Assembly (NCBI GenBank): GCA_002917075.1 | Contig: NTMA01000057.1 | Span: 62,001 to 126,000, forward strand | Source: Hawksworthiomyces lignivorus | Taxonomy: Eukaryota; Ascomycota; Sordariomycetes; Ophiostomatales; Ophiostomataceae | Reading direction: 5' to 3' | Length of the DNA: 64,000 nt | Shown: positions 1 to 9,539 of the stretch, piece after piece | Layout of the letters: every line of letters begins with the position of its first letter | Numbering within the stretch: position 1 is the first letter of the stretch | Notes under the pieces: model-generated | The model's input: only the letters and a program-made list of their open reading frames with translations | The model's database searches: none | Told to the model about the DNA's origin: nothing | Translations under genes and position numbers: made by a program

Positions 1-96
1 CGCCGCAGAGCTCCTGCAGCTCCACCCAGCCGCCAGGTTTTAAGCTTCTGCAGAGGCTGTCAACATCGGCCCGTCTCCGGCATGCACGCATGCACG

Positions 97-127
<31 letters not shown>

Positions 128-903
128 CCACACACTCAGGAGATGGCCACTTACGTGAAACAATGCCGCATGATGGTGGGAATATCCCGCAGGATCATCG
201 TCATGAAGCGAAAGTGGGCGAGGTCGACATTCTGGGCAAGCCACTCGTTGTTACAGTCGTCGACGAGGAAATCGACATTCGGCGGCACCCACAGCGGTTG
301 TATTGGCGACATGTCAATGCCCCGTACATGTGCACTGGGAAACTTATCTCCGGCTACGAAGCAGTTAGCAAGATACAGGTGAGCGAAAGCAACATTACAT
401 GGCCTCGGTGAGCGCCGACTGACGGCTGCCGCCTACCTTCAATCGCCCAAATGCCTGGCATCCGTTAGTCTCCAAGTCCAGAAGAGGGAACCACAGCGAG
501 AGAAGCACAACGCACCTGTTCCTGTCCCAATATCGAGGATCTCCTGCGGGTCATCTCCCACTGGCGCATAGAACAGCTTGCCGTCTGTCAGCTCCATCAT
601 CATGGCGTGCTTCATATCTTCGCGGCTCTGCTCTATGTCGTCGTCTGGTAGCGGGTATCGGCTGTTCTTGAAGTGGTGGTAGCGGCGGCCATTCTCAAAT
701 GTGTGTGCGTAGATGCTGGACGTCGCACTCGTCGAGGCCTGCGAGGCATTGTCGAAACCTTCGACCGGGTCAAACTCGTCCTCTTCGCCGGGCTGGCTTG
801 CGGCTTCGATGGCAGATCCGCCAGAGACGGAAACCGCCGATGCGTGGCCGCCCGTGGCCGCACCGGTTGGTGTTCTGGCATCCTCAGCCTCGCCCTCGCA
901 CAT
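1..903 (-). CDS. LaeA-like SAM-dependent methyltransferase, 5' part (cut by window edge)
   Basis: N-terminal part of a class I methyltransferase of the fungal LaeA/TAM type, a family known as nuclear-type regulators of secondary metabolism and development; its substrate cannot be read from sequence. Spliced model on the minus strand: exon 1 903-516, an 18-nt mini-exon 454-437, exon 3 353-155, exon 4 from 47 leftwards off the window. The mini-exon joins motif I into DIGTGTGIWAIE. Downstream come IDMSPIQPLWVPPN, VDFLVDDCNNEW and, at the edge, SLKPGGWVELQELCG, the usual LaeA-like order. The YAHTFENGRRYHHFK segment before the SAM site is the family signature. The first ~60 residues are acidic and low in complexity. 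Donors and acceptors are GT-AG; the intron at 154-48 holds a CA microsatellite. The 3' half lies outside the window. A ten-exon paralogue lies at 31.1-32.8 kb. Confidence 0.9.
97..136. repeat. CA microsatellite in an intron
   Basis: An imperfect (CA)n run preceded by two GCATGCAC-like units, entirely inside intron 3 of the methyltransferase, so length change would not alter the protein. Confidence 0.9.
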
Positions 904-2343
904 TGTTAATGCAGTCGTGGGACAATAGGCGAACTGCTCGCCGTAATTCGAGAAGAGAGCAATTCGTTTTCGAGGCTAAGATTACGGAATATGCGGCGTT
1001 TAATCTATTGAGTAGCAGTATGACAGGGGGTGGCAATTCTTGTTTATGCGGGGGCGCGAACCAGCGGGAGGAGAGGGGGTTGAGATGAAGAAAGTAAAAC
1101 GCAAGAATGTCCGCGGGAGGGGCAGAACAAAGAAAAAAGAGCACTGGCAAAACAAGAGTCGAGAGCTGGCGAGAGACCTCGAGGTGAAGCAAAACAGGGC
1201 CGGGCTGCCGCTTAATCACACCACGGCGAGAAACCAACCACGCCAGCCTACAAACGACAATGCGTTGGTTGGCGCGGCGTTAGCAAAAAGAAGAGTCCAG
1301 GCAGAAGGCCGGCGTCTTTGGATTAATACGCTTTTTGAAGAGAGAAGGCGCGACAAATATGACGGCGAGAAAAGAGAGCATTCAAAAAGAAATGGAATGA
1401 GAAGACACACGAGACCGACACGAGGAAAGGGATAGAAGACAAGTTGAAGATCATATTTCTTATTTTTTTTTTTTCATGTTCGGATCCCTTCCGCGGTGCA
1501 GCTGTCATTGGGAGGTGTGGCTGCCAAGGAGGTGCTCGCCCAGGAAAAAGTGGTGGATGTGTGACGGGAGCGCAAACACTCAGCGGCCACAAATCAAGTG
1601 TACATACATACCACACATCCCTAGCAGCGCCTAAGATTACGAGATTACTTATTGTTGCTTTGCGTATCTCCAAGCATACGAAAGTGCACGGCTAGACAGC
1701 CGGAACGGGTAGGTAAATTGTATGCGTTCTGGCCCCCAGGTACCAGTAAGCCAAGCACGCCTAGGAAATACAATGTTCATCACGTGCATACTACCACGTG
1801 AGGGCGGAGATCAGTGGAGAATGACGAGGACAGGGGGCTGAAGAAGGAAAAAATATGAGAAAGAGGTGAGAGAAAGGCAAAGGAAATGTGATATAGGAAG
1901 TCAAAGACATCCAACAAGGTCACAGAAACGTTGCGAGTGTTGGGGGTGGGGAAGAGAGACAAGATGAAAATTGGCCATTCTTCATGTGCGTTCGTGCATG
2001 GGTACGAGTGAAATATCGCACTTCTGTCAGTTTTTGTTGCTCCTGTCATTTTTTTTCTGGTCCTGTCTCAGCACCAGTTTTATTTCTTTTCTTATGCGCC
2101 GACCGACAAAGTACGTCGCACAACTGCTAAAAAAGAATGCCCACCCACACTTCGCCTGGTCTCCTCCCTGTCTCGGACCTCTTCTGTCTCTCCTGCAGCA
2201 AGAGGACAACTTCTTCCGCAACTGTGGCGTGTCGAGTCGAAGGAATAACGAGGACATCGCACAAGAAAGAATTCGATAAAGCACGAGGCGAGCATGGGAC
2301 ACGGGCATTATTTCATCGGACCATGAAAAAAAGTAGCACAAAA

Positions 2344-2344
<1 letters not shown>

Positions 2345-2375
<31 letters not shown>
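2345..2375. repeat. Poly(A) homopolymer, 31 nt
   Basis: An unbroken A run on the plus strand with no adjacent coding frame. It could be a retroposed tail or simple slippage; no upstream retrogene body or target-site duplication was recognised. Confidence 0.9.
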
Positions 2376-2376
<1 letters not shown>

Positions 2377-3160
2377 ATGGGATAAACCAGCAAGGCCCAT
2401 ATACTACTACCTAGACTCCTAGACCATGGTGGCCGCACCCACTACCACCATTGGTATCCATTGGCCGTTCACCCTTGTCAACAGCTTTATTGGATCATGC
2501 GGACGCTAAACCTGGTCCAGCCTAGGCGAGCACCAGTGCTGGACGCTCCGAAGCTAGCAGTGTTGTTAGTGGACGGCAGCGTGAGCATCTTCGGAGCACC
2601 ATAGCGCCGCTCGCCTCCAGCAGGCGAGGTTTTGCACAAACGCAATACGTTCGGTGGTGAGCATATGTATGCACATCGTAGGCCAGCACGCAGCGCCCGT
2701 GATTTGGTACCAAATTTCCTCTCTTCCAAATACCTGCAATCGCTGGAAAAGGCTATTGAACAAAGTGGGATGTGGAAGTACCGCGCAGTAGAAGAGGAGC
2801 GGTACGTCTGTTAGAAATTATATCTTTGCAAGCGTGTTGGACTAGACATCACGAGAAGACGTAAGAGAATTTTGGTCATTTTGCACGCTAAATATCCTCC
2901 TCAGGTAGTCGACTTCGGCTGGCGCGGAACCCAAGCGGGCACCAATTGACACCGTCTGGTTTAGCTTGTAGAGAAGTACGAGTATGCGAACTTCAGGGTT
3001 CGAGTGGAGGCCAAAGTGTTGTCGGTCGAGGAACCGCTCAACGCGACTGTTGTCGATTCATTGTGCACTTCATTCGAAGACGGCGCAGTAGCGTGTGCGC
3101 TGCACATGAGAAGACGCGGAATATTTTTGGCGTCTGGTGTTTTGTGGCGCCAACTGACAC

Positions 3161-3200
3161 TGCAAGCAGTAATTGGCGACTGCAAGCAGTAATTGGCGAC
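3161..3200. repeat. Perfect 20-bp tandem duplication
   Basis: The unit tgcaagcagtaattggcgac occurs twice in direct succession without mismatch, which suggests a recent slippage or replication event in non-coding DNA. Confidence 0.97.
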
Positions 3201-3743
3201 GAACCGGTGACAGATGTGGTCGTCCCTGGTGCTGTGCGCCGCGGATCCGCTGCATTTTTCAATCTCCAGGATACCCACCAGTTACCAAACCGCCCCTAAA
3301 TCAACGCCAATACATCCACACTTTCAGGATTGATTGTGCATCGCATTGCGCATATCAGCTTCGAGGAGTGATTTGATGACATTGACAACTGGTAAGAAAC
3401 TTCCTGAAATCGATTTTGTAGAGGTAAAAAGAGGACAATTATTGAAAACTTCATTAGAAAGGATAACCCACAGAAACCAAGAAGGGTACGAATAAAGAAA
3501 AGGGGGGTGAAAAGGACGAGGGAAAATGCAGTACACGTAAAATTTTGCACTGTAGATATGCGGAAGAGAAAACTATGGCTGGCTTGGTATCTCTTGTGAA
3601 ACACTCCAAAGTTGAATGAGAGACAAGATCGAACACCCCCTTGCGCACTTTCACGTCAATCGCCTCCCCCCTCCCCTCTCAGTCCACCACCATTATTACT
3701 GTCAGCCACCAACCAATTGGCATCCCATTTGGCTCCTTCTCGC

Positions 3744-5562
3744 TTAAGCAGACCGCCCGTGGCCCTGACGCGCCATCAGCATCTTCTTGACCTTCTCCAC
3801 GTCAAACGACAGCGTCGCCTCCTGCACCGACTGGTTGACCGCCTTGGCGCCGCGCTCGATCATCTCCGCGTCGTATGCGGTCATCTCGCTCCGCCGCGCC
3901 TCCGCAACGGCAGCAGCAGCAGCAGCGGCGGCGGCGCCCTCCTCCTCGCCGGCCTTGGCCGCCGCCTCCTGGGCCGCGGCGCGGATCGCCAGCAGCCGCC
4001 GGACGTAGTTGTCGGCGTCTGTGATGGCGTGCTGGAAGCCCTGGCCGCGGTAGATGAGCATGGGGTGGGCGGCGTCGCCGGCCAGCGTGGCGCGGCCGCC
4101 GCGCGTGTGCGGGAAGGCCACGGGCACCCAGTACTTCATCTCGTCAATGTAGCAGACGGAATCGGCGGGCGTCCAGGCGATCTGCGACGCGAACGGCTCT
4201 GCCAGACCCTGCGAGCTGGGGCTGGCCTGCAGATACTGCAGGGCCGCGGGGCCCTGCGTGGCCGGCACGTCCGCCAGCGTGCCCTGCCAGATCTTGACCC
4301 AAAAGGTGGTGAACTTTGCGGGGTCCAGCGCGGGGTCCTCGGGCCCCGCTGCCGCCGGCACCGCCAGCACGCCACAGCCGCCCACCGCGTCCGTGCCCAT
4401 GGCCGCCGCCGCCACCGGGTGCACCTTGGTCACCGAGGCCACCTTGTCGGCGTCGCCGTAGTCGACCAGCGCCGTCGCGAACAGCAGGCCTGCTGGCGTG
4501 ACGCGCGCCGCCGCCGGCGTGTCTGCTTGCTCCCCCTCCTCTTCCTGCTTGTCGTCGGCCTTTTTCGCCTCCTGGAACAGCAGCGCGCGCACGCGCGACC
4601 CGGCGCCGTCCGTGCCCAGCACAAAGTCGGCCGTCTCCGTCGTTCCGTCGGCAAACGTCAGCGTCAGCGGCGACGCGGCATCGTCGCTGCCGTCTTCTTC
4701 GCCCCCGCTCAGCGCCGTCAGCGTCTTGCCCCACTGGACGTCCAGCCCCGCAGCCAGCACGTCGCGCATGCGCTGCCGCGACACGCGCCGCGACCCGGGC
4801 ATCGGGCTGGAGAACAGCAGGTCGCCCGTCACACCGTTATACACGGCAAAGCTCTCGGCCCAGTCGTCGAACTTGAGGTGCGGGTTGCAGATCGCCTCGG
4901 GCAGCCGTGACACCACCTCCTCCGGCAGCAGCGCCTGCATCACCGGCAGCGCCCAGTGCAGCACGATCGTCCAGTCGCGGGGGCGCGCGCGGATGTGCGG
5001 CTCGCTGTCATAGATGGCAACGTTGAATCCGTTCTGCAAGGAGAGAGAAACCGCGCCGAGGCGGGCCCGGTGTCAGCCCACTGTATTCACACATACCAAT
5101 GTAAGGCGGGCGCCTAGCAAAAAAACTAACGCCCACTCGTTCCCCTCGTAGCCGTAGCTGCATTACCTTCTTGAGACCGTGGGCCACCAGGAGGCCGGTC
5201 AGGCCGGCGCCAATGATGGCCACTTTGGGGCTGGTGGGCGAGCCCATTTTTACGTCACTCGTTGGTTGTTCTGGTGCGGACGCCTGCTGTTCTGGCGCAG
5301 GCGTCTGTAGCTCTGGTAATGGTGCTTGTGGTTCTGGTTCTGGTGGAGAAGCAGTATCCGCAGCAGCAACAGCACTGGTAGCAGCAGCAGTTGCAGCTGC
5401 AGCAGTGGCTGTAACAGGAGTGTCAGCGGCAGTAGCTTGTTTGCTTTCCTCGTCTTCTTTATTGATCACACGCGACTGTCTTCTCAGCGTGCGTCGACGA
5501 AGCAGAGACGGAACCGCCGGCTTCGCCCGCTCGGACAGAAAACGGCGGATTTGGCCCAGCAT
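3744..5562 (-). CDS. FAD-dependent monooxygenase (group A flavoprotein hydroxylase)
   Basis: Probable NAD(P)H- and FAD-dependent aromatic or secondary-metabolite hydroxylase. Two exons, 5562-5167 and 5033-3744, joined in phase by a GT-AG intron to give 561 residues. The Rossmann motif VAIIGAGLTGLLVAHGLKK lies just before the intron, NGFNVAIYDSEP follows it, and the second FAD motif LAGDAAHPMLIYRGQG is followed by an ITDADNY helix; this is the fold's normal order. Residues 40-105 are an Ala/Pro/Glu/Gln-rich tract with no counterpart in usual family members (~450 residues). An internal Met at 5247 (MGSPTSPKVAIIGAG) would give the family-typical 456 residues and may be the real start. The stretch from the exon junction to about residue 300 has strongly GC-rich codons. 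No biosynthetic partner gene lies beside it, so the substrate is unknown. Confidence 0.88.
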
Positions 5563-7260
5563 TGCAGTCGCGCTGGCAGGGTTATCTTGGGTCGTTCGAC
5601 TGCGACTTTGCAGACTGGATCCCTCTAATGCTACCCGTGCGAAACAGTGGACCCAATATTGTGGTCCTGGGCAGTATTCACTCTCGAGGCCGTTTTCTTT
5701 AATTGTTTCGTAGCCGAATCTCTGGGTCCTTCACATGGGAAAATGCATGCCTCCTATGTCCTGAAGAAATGGTGCCTAGTGTTTCCCGAGATGCTTAAAA
5801 CAGACCTGCGATACACGAGATGCTGGTTTAGGGGGGATGCAACGGCCCTATTTGCCAAATCACTCAACGCAAGCTCTGTAAGAGGACAAGCAGGAGGACC
5901 TTCAAAGATACCCCCGTTGTAATGTGCCCTGAAGCTTGGAGGGTGGTACACCTTACCGGATGTGCACATGTAATCTTTGCTAGGATTGAGCTTCTTAATC
6001 TAGACTCGGTTCATGCTAGTGCCAGTATTCTGGGGTCTCTGCCCATTTCCTTGTTTTAGTCAGATCATTGGACAGAAAAATATGTCTCCTCACAGTTCTT
6101 TTATTACATGATATGAATGCACGCCATTTTGTGTGATTGCAACGAGCAGAGAAGTGAAAAGCAGAAGCGAGTGATTTGCTCAAGAAGAGATGGCCAGCTT
6201 CTACAGCAAGTTTCGGACAAAATGGATGTATGAGGAAACCCGAGAAGCGCCTTAGGGAGCTGACGAGATACTTGCATAAATACAGCTGCACAAAAAAGTC
6301 AGCTGCTGATACTTACATGTATGTAGATTATTTGTATTACATAGGTCTCCTGCCAGAAGAGGCCGTGTGGGTAGACCCAACTAGGTAAAACCTAGTTCGC
6401 ACAGCTAGCAGGCAGGTTTGTGCGCAAATGTGCAAATTAACAGCAAAAAAAGAACGCGAAGAGCCGAGCTCGTTGATGTTGGAGTTACATTCTTGCGATT
6501 TACTCCGGCTTCATTCGATTCTCAGCTTACAGCTGCTGCTGCGCGCGTGGAATTCCAAGATCCAACAGGTACAATGCGTGTGCCATTTGATTCTTTATCA
6601 ATCCTTCCCGGCGATCTGGAACCAACAGCTCACAGAGAGACAGCTCACAAAGAGGCCAACAAAGACGGACCCGGGGATCTGGTTGCTGGTATTTATTTCA
6701 GCAACCCTTCTCTCCTAATGCGCTCTGATGCTGGTGTCCATTTGCAGCTCCCTCTGAAAACTTAAATTTTTGCCTTCTGGTCGCCGTCCATCTCTCAGCT
6801 ATGACCCAATTTTTCCAGCGTCACCGTAGCGAGCATACAGAAACACCCTTGCAACACCCCGCCATTGTAGATATACAGCTCGGATTCACATACGTGGGGT
6901 CGTCGTTCTCCAAAGTGTGAAGTTGGCATCTGCGGAAACTCTCCATCGGCCAGACCACAGACACTGGAGAGTTTCCTAAAATTGTAGTCGTCCCATTTGT
7001 TGACGCGACACGAGAATGTCAGACAGATCTCTTCAGCAAATTCGAAAGTAAATTTGAAACAAAAACAAACCCAAAACCAAAAAAATATATATATATATAT
7101 AATTGAAAAGGCGGGTAGTCCGCCACTTGCTACAGCGACTAACGAGATGTTAACAGTAGTCTGACGCCATCGTTTCGTGTTGTATCACTAATAGATAATG
7201 GCCATGTTCAAGAATTACTGATTCTGTAAGTTCCATGGTTTGGAGCCATCCCAAATGGGC

Positions 7261-7265
7261 AAAAA
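7261..7265 (-). terminator. RNA polymerase III terminator of the tRNA gene
   Basis: Five T residues on the minus strand, 8 bp after the tRNA 3' end, the normal Pol III stop signal. Confidence 0.8.
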
Positions 7266-7273
7266 GAAAGTGG

Positions 7274-7345
7274 TGGACCGGCTGGGAATCGAACCCAGGA
7301 CCTCTCCCATGCTAAGGGAGTGTTATACCATTAAACCACAGGCCC
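7274..7345 (-). tRNA. tRNA-Ala (anticodon AGC), intronless
   Basis: 72-nt cloverleaf on the minus strand. The anticodon stem CTCCC/GGGAG encloses the loop TTAGCAT, so the anticodon is AGC (Ala). The T arm is CTGGG-TTCGATT-CCCAG; the D arm closes GTT/AAC. The acceptor GGGCCTG pairs with CCGGTCC apart from one U:C mismatch at position 6:67 and has the G3:U70 wobble pair that identifies alanine tRNAs. The bases after the discriminator A read CCA, which eukaryotic genes do not need to encode. A T5 terminator follows. The mismatch slightly lowers certainty that the gene is active. Confidence 0.92.
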
Positions 7346-8053
7346 TCGTCTTCTGTAGAGGCTTCAGCACACTTGACAGGCCTCTTCAGCTTCTGTTCTC
7401 ATACCGGTCGATGTTCACTATGCTGACGTCCGCTTGAGCGGTTCTTTTTGGAGGGAAGCGTACCTGCTTTCGCATTTAACTAGCATCTCTTATAAATAAA
7501 AAGCACCAGCTACCACCACCATCTGCAGTAAAAAAGACCTATATCCTAGAGTCACTTCTTTAAAACGCATATGTGGTTGTCATTTTGCACAATAAAACTT
7601 CTATATTACGCCCAGCTGCATCTCAGAACATGCTGTTCACATAATAGATACCAAATTAAAATATTGGTTCCCAAGAGTCGGGATTCCAGCCTAAAGATAC
7701 ATGTACCAAGATAATTTTACAAATCTGGCAAGACTCTTTCTGCCGAAAGCATGAAGATGCCGTGGTAATTCCTAATATTCCTAAGAAAAAGAATATTATT
7801 ATCGGATAGTTAACACCCCGAACTTCAAAAGATTTCCAATTGTGTATCACGTGCGGAGTAATTTCTCATCAGGATGTAATTTGATATTGTTCTCTGCCGC
7901 AACTATGTAAAGATTCTATCTGGGTTATATATGATCTGAGAATTCCCGGTCATAGCTGTCGAACATGACTATTGAAATTAGGTAGAATTATAAGTAGCAA
8001 CCCAATACCTTTCTCTCAAATCGTCGCTCACGGAATATTACATTTCTATAACC

Positions 8054-8614
8054 ATGTCAGAAGAGCACTCTTTCAAAACGCCCCGTGAGCTTAATAGGTT
8101 CATTACGAGCCATAGCGACGACGGCCGCGCAATCTTTGATAAAGAAATCTCAGAAACAATTCCGGCACAGGCTCTCCCCTCTGGCGATACTCTGCACTTG
8201 GCATATGCGACGAATCAGTTCCCAGCCGACTTTGCCAATGACCTGACAATATACCAGAACTATTTGGTGAATCGCCCCGGTTTGACCATACCAGGTGGTA
8301 CAGTGCTTTCCGTTATTGATTTGGCTCCGGCGAGCACCAGCCCAATGCACCGGACGAGGTCTCTCGACTACGCTGTCGTGATCGAGGGGACCGTGGAGCT
8401 GGAGCTGGATAGCGGTGAAGTGAGAACAATGCATCCCGGCGATATCGCCATTCAGCGCGGAACAAAGCATTTATGGCGGAACAGTAGCAATATAGACCCA
8501 GCTCGCATGCTCTTTGTCCTCCTAGATTCAAAGCCTGTTGAGATTGCGGGAGAGGCTCTGAGGGAAGATCTCGGACCACTGGCGAGCAGTGTGCCACCGT
8601 CAACAGACTCTTAG
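8054..8614 (+). CDS. Cupin-2 domain protein
   Basis: Uninterrupted frame of 186 residues containing one small beta-barrel cupin domain at roughly residues 85-160. The segment PMHRTRSLDYAVVIEGTVEL corresponds to cupin motif 1, and GEVRTMHPGDIAIQRGTKHLW to the turn and motif 2. The first metal-ligand pair is MHRTR rather than HxH, so metal binding and catalysis are uncertain. Such single-domain fungal cupins are often found near oxidoreductases or biosynthetic clusters and may act on small aromatic molecules, but nothing here fixes a substrate. It stands alone, 0.7 kb from the tRNA and 0.9 kb from the 3' end of the patatin-like gene on the opposite strand. The start is the first Met. Confidence 0.85.
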   Translation: MSEEHSFKTPRELNRFITSHSDDGRAIFDKEISETIPAQALPSGDTLHLAYATNQFPADFANDLTIYQNYLVNRPGLTIPGGTVLSVIDLAPASTSPMHRTRSLDYAVVIEGTVELELDSGEVRTMHPGDIAIQRGTKHLWRNSSNIDPARMLFVLLDSKPVEIAGEALREDLGPLASSVPPSTDS

Positions 8615-9539
8615 GTAGCCAAGACTCGACTTCGCCATTTTCATAAGGATGACTAGTAAAGAAAGGTCAGAATTAGCCAAAAGGCTTCTAGCTAGAAGAG
8701 CTAAATTACTAGAACAGAAATTACCTACCGTCTAACTAAGTATTTTTTAGAAAATTAGACGCAGTTTCTCAATAAAGATACTTGTAAAAGCACACAGCAG
8801 TAGTCGAATGAATATTGGATATAAGGAGAAATAAGAGAAAAACAAAGATACGAAATGTTGCACGCGTCCTAAGACAATAGAATTCTCGTGCCCTTTTAGA
8901 TGCCATTGGTAGTAGCGAGCCTTGCGATGAGCCCAGCACCACTGAGCGAATATTGCAAAAGGCCAAAAATGCGGAAGATGGAGGGCTGACATCGAGACAG
9001 TAGAATCTCACAAAATTCAATGCTAGAAAGACAATCCAATTATGGAAGACAAATTGGTCACGAAATAATCTGTATATGTATAACAACGGTAGTTTTCGTT
9101 CTAAGGCGTAAATAAAAACCGCCCATCTATGTGTCATCGTGAAAAAAAAGTCCACACCGCCGAAGAGATAACAGAAAGGATGTATATCATGAAAGTCACA
9201 AGTTCCGCAATAGGGAATTCAGGAAACCGATATGCCCCAAACGCCTCCGAACCACGCGGTTCCTCTCTCATCTCTATTAGTTCCCCATTCCTTACTCGAT
9301 GAGAGAAAATGGATTCATTCCCGCAAACCAAGCAGACGTGACCCAGACCAAAAAACATGCAGACAAAGAAAATACACTAAACCCATGCAGGGCAGAGAAA
9401 AGTGACGGGATGAAGAAAGTAGAACGAGCCGGCCGTTTATTCGTCATGACCTCGTGATTTCATCTGCCGTTTTAAACCCTAGTTGCTCCTTTTCTAATTT
9501 TTTTTAAATTTTTTTGCACACACAGAAAACCACTTTAGC
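8615..9539. other. Spacer between convergent genes
   Basis: AT-rich 0.9 kb between the cupin stop and the patatin-like gene's 3' end. Two minus-strand open frames (8747-8992, 8769-9155) lack any domain or codon pattern and are not called. Confidence 0.6.

Larger units (their letters stand above)
904..3743. other. Intergenic, no supported gene
   Basis: About 2.8 kb between the start of the methyltransferase and the stop of the FAD monooxygenase. Short open frames occur on both strands, but none has a recognisable domain or a splice chain leading to one. It holds purine-rich stretches (1.04-1.45 kb, 1.8-1.95 kb), a poly(A) run and a 20-bp tandem duplication. Confidence 0.7.
5563..8053. other. 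Intergenic with one tRNA gene
   Basis: Apart from the tRNA-Ala no gene is supported. An open frame of 115 codons at 6418-6765 has ordinary amino-acid composition but no domain and no convincing splice partners. An (AT)n run sits at about 7085-7100. Confidence 0.6.

Noticed and set aside
3612..4910. 432-codon plus-strand frame opposite the FAD monooxygenase
   Set aside because: Arg/Gly/His-rich antisense shadow without domains; FAD motifs are on the minus strand.
6418..6765. 115-codon frame in the spacer before the cupin gene
   Set aside because: Composition is ordinary, but there is no domain, no splice partner and an overlapping frame of similar length; not enough to call a gene.
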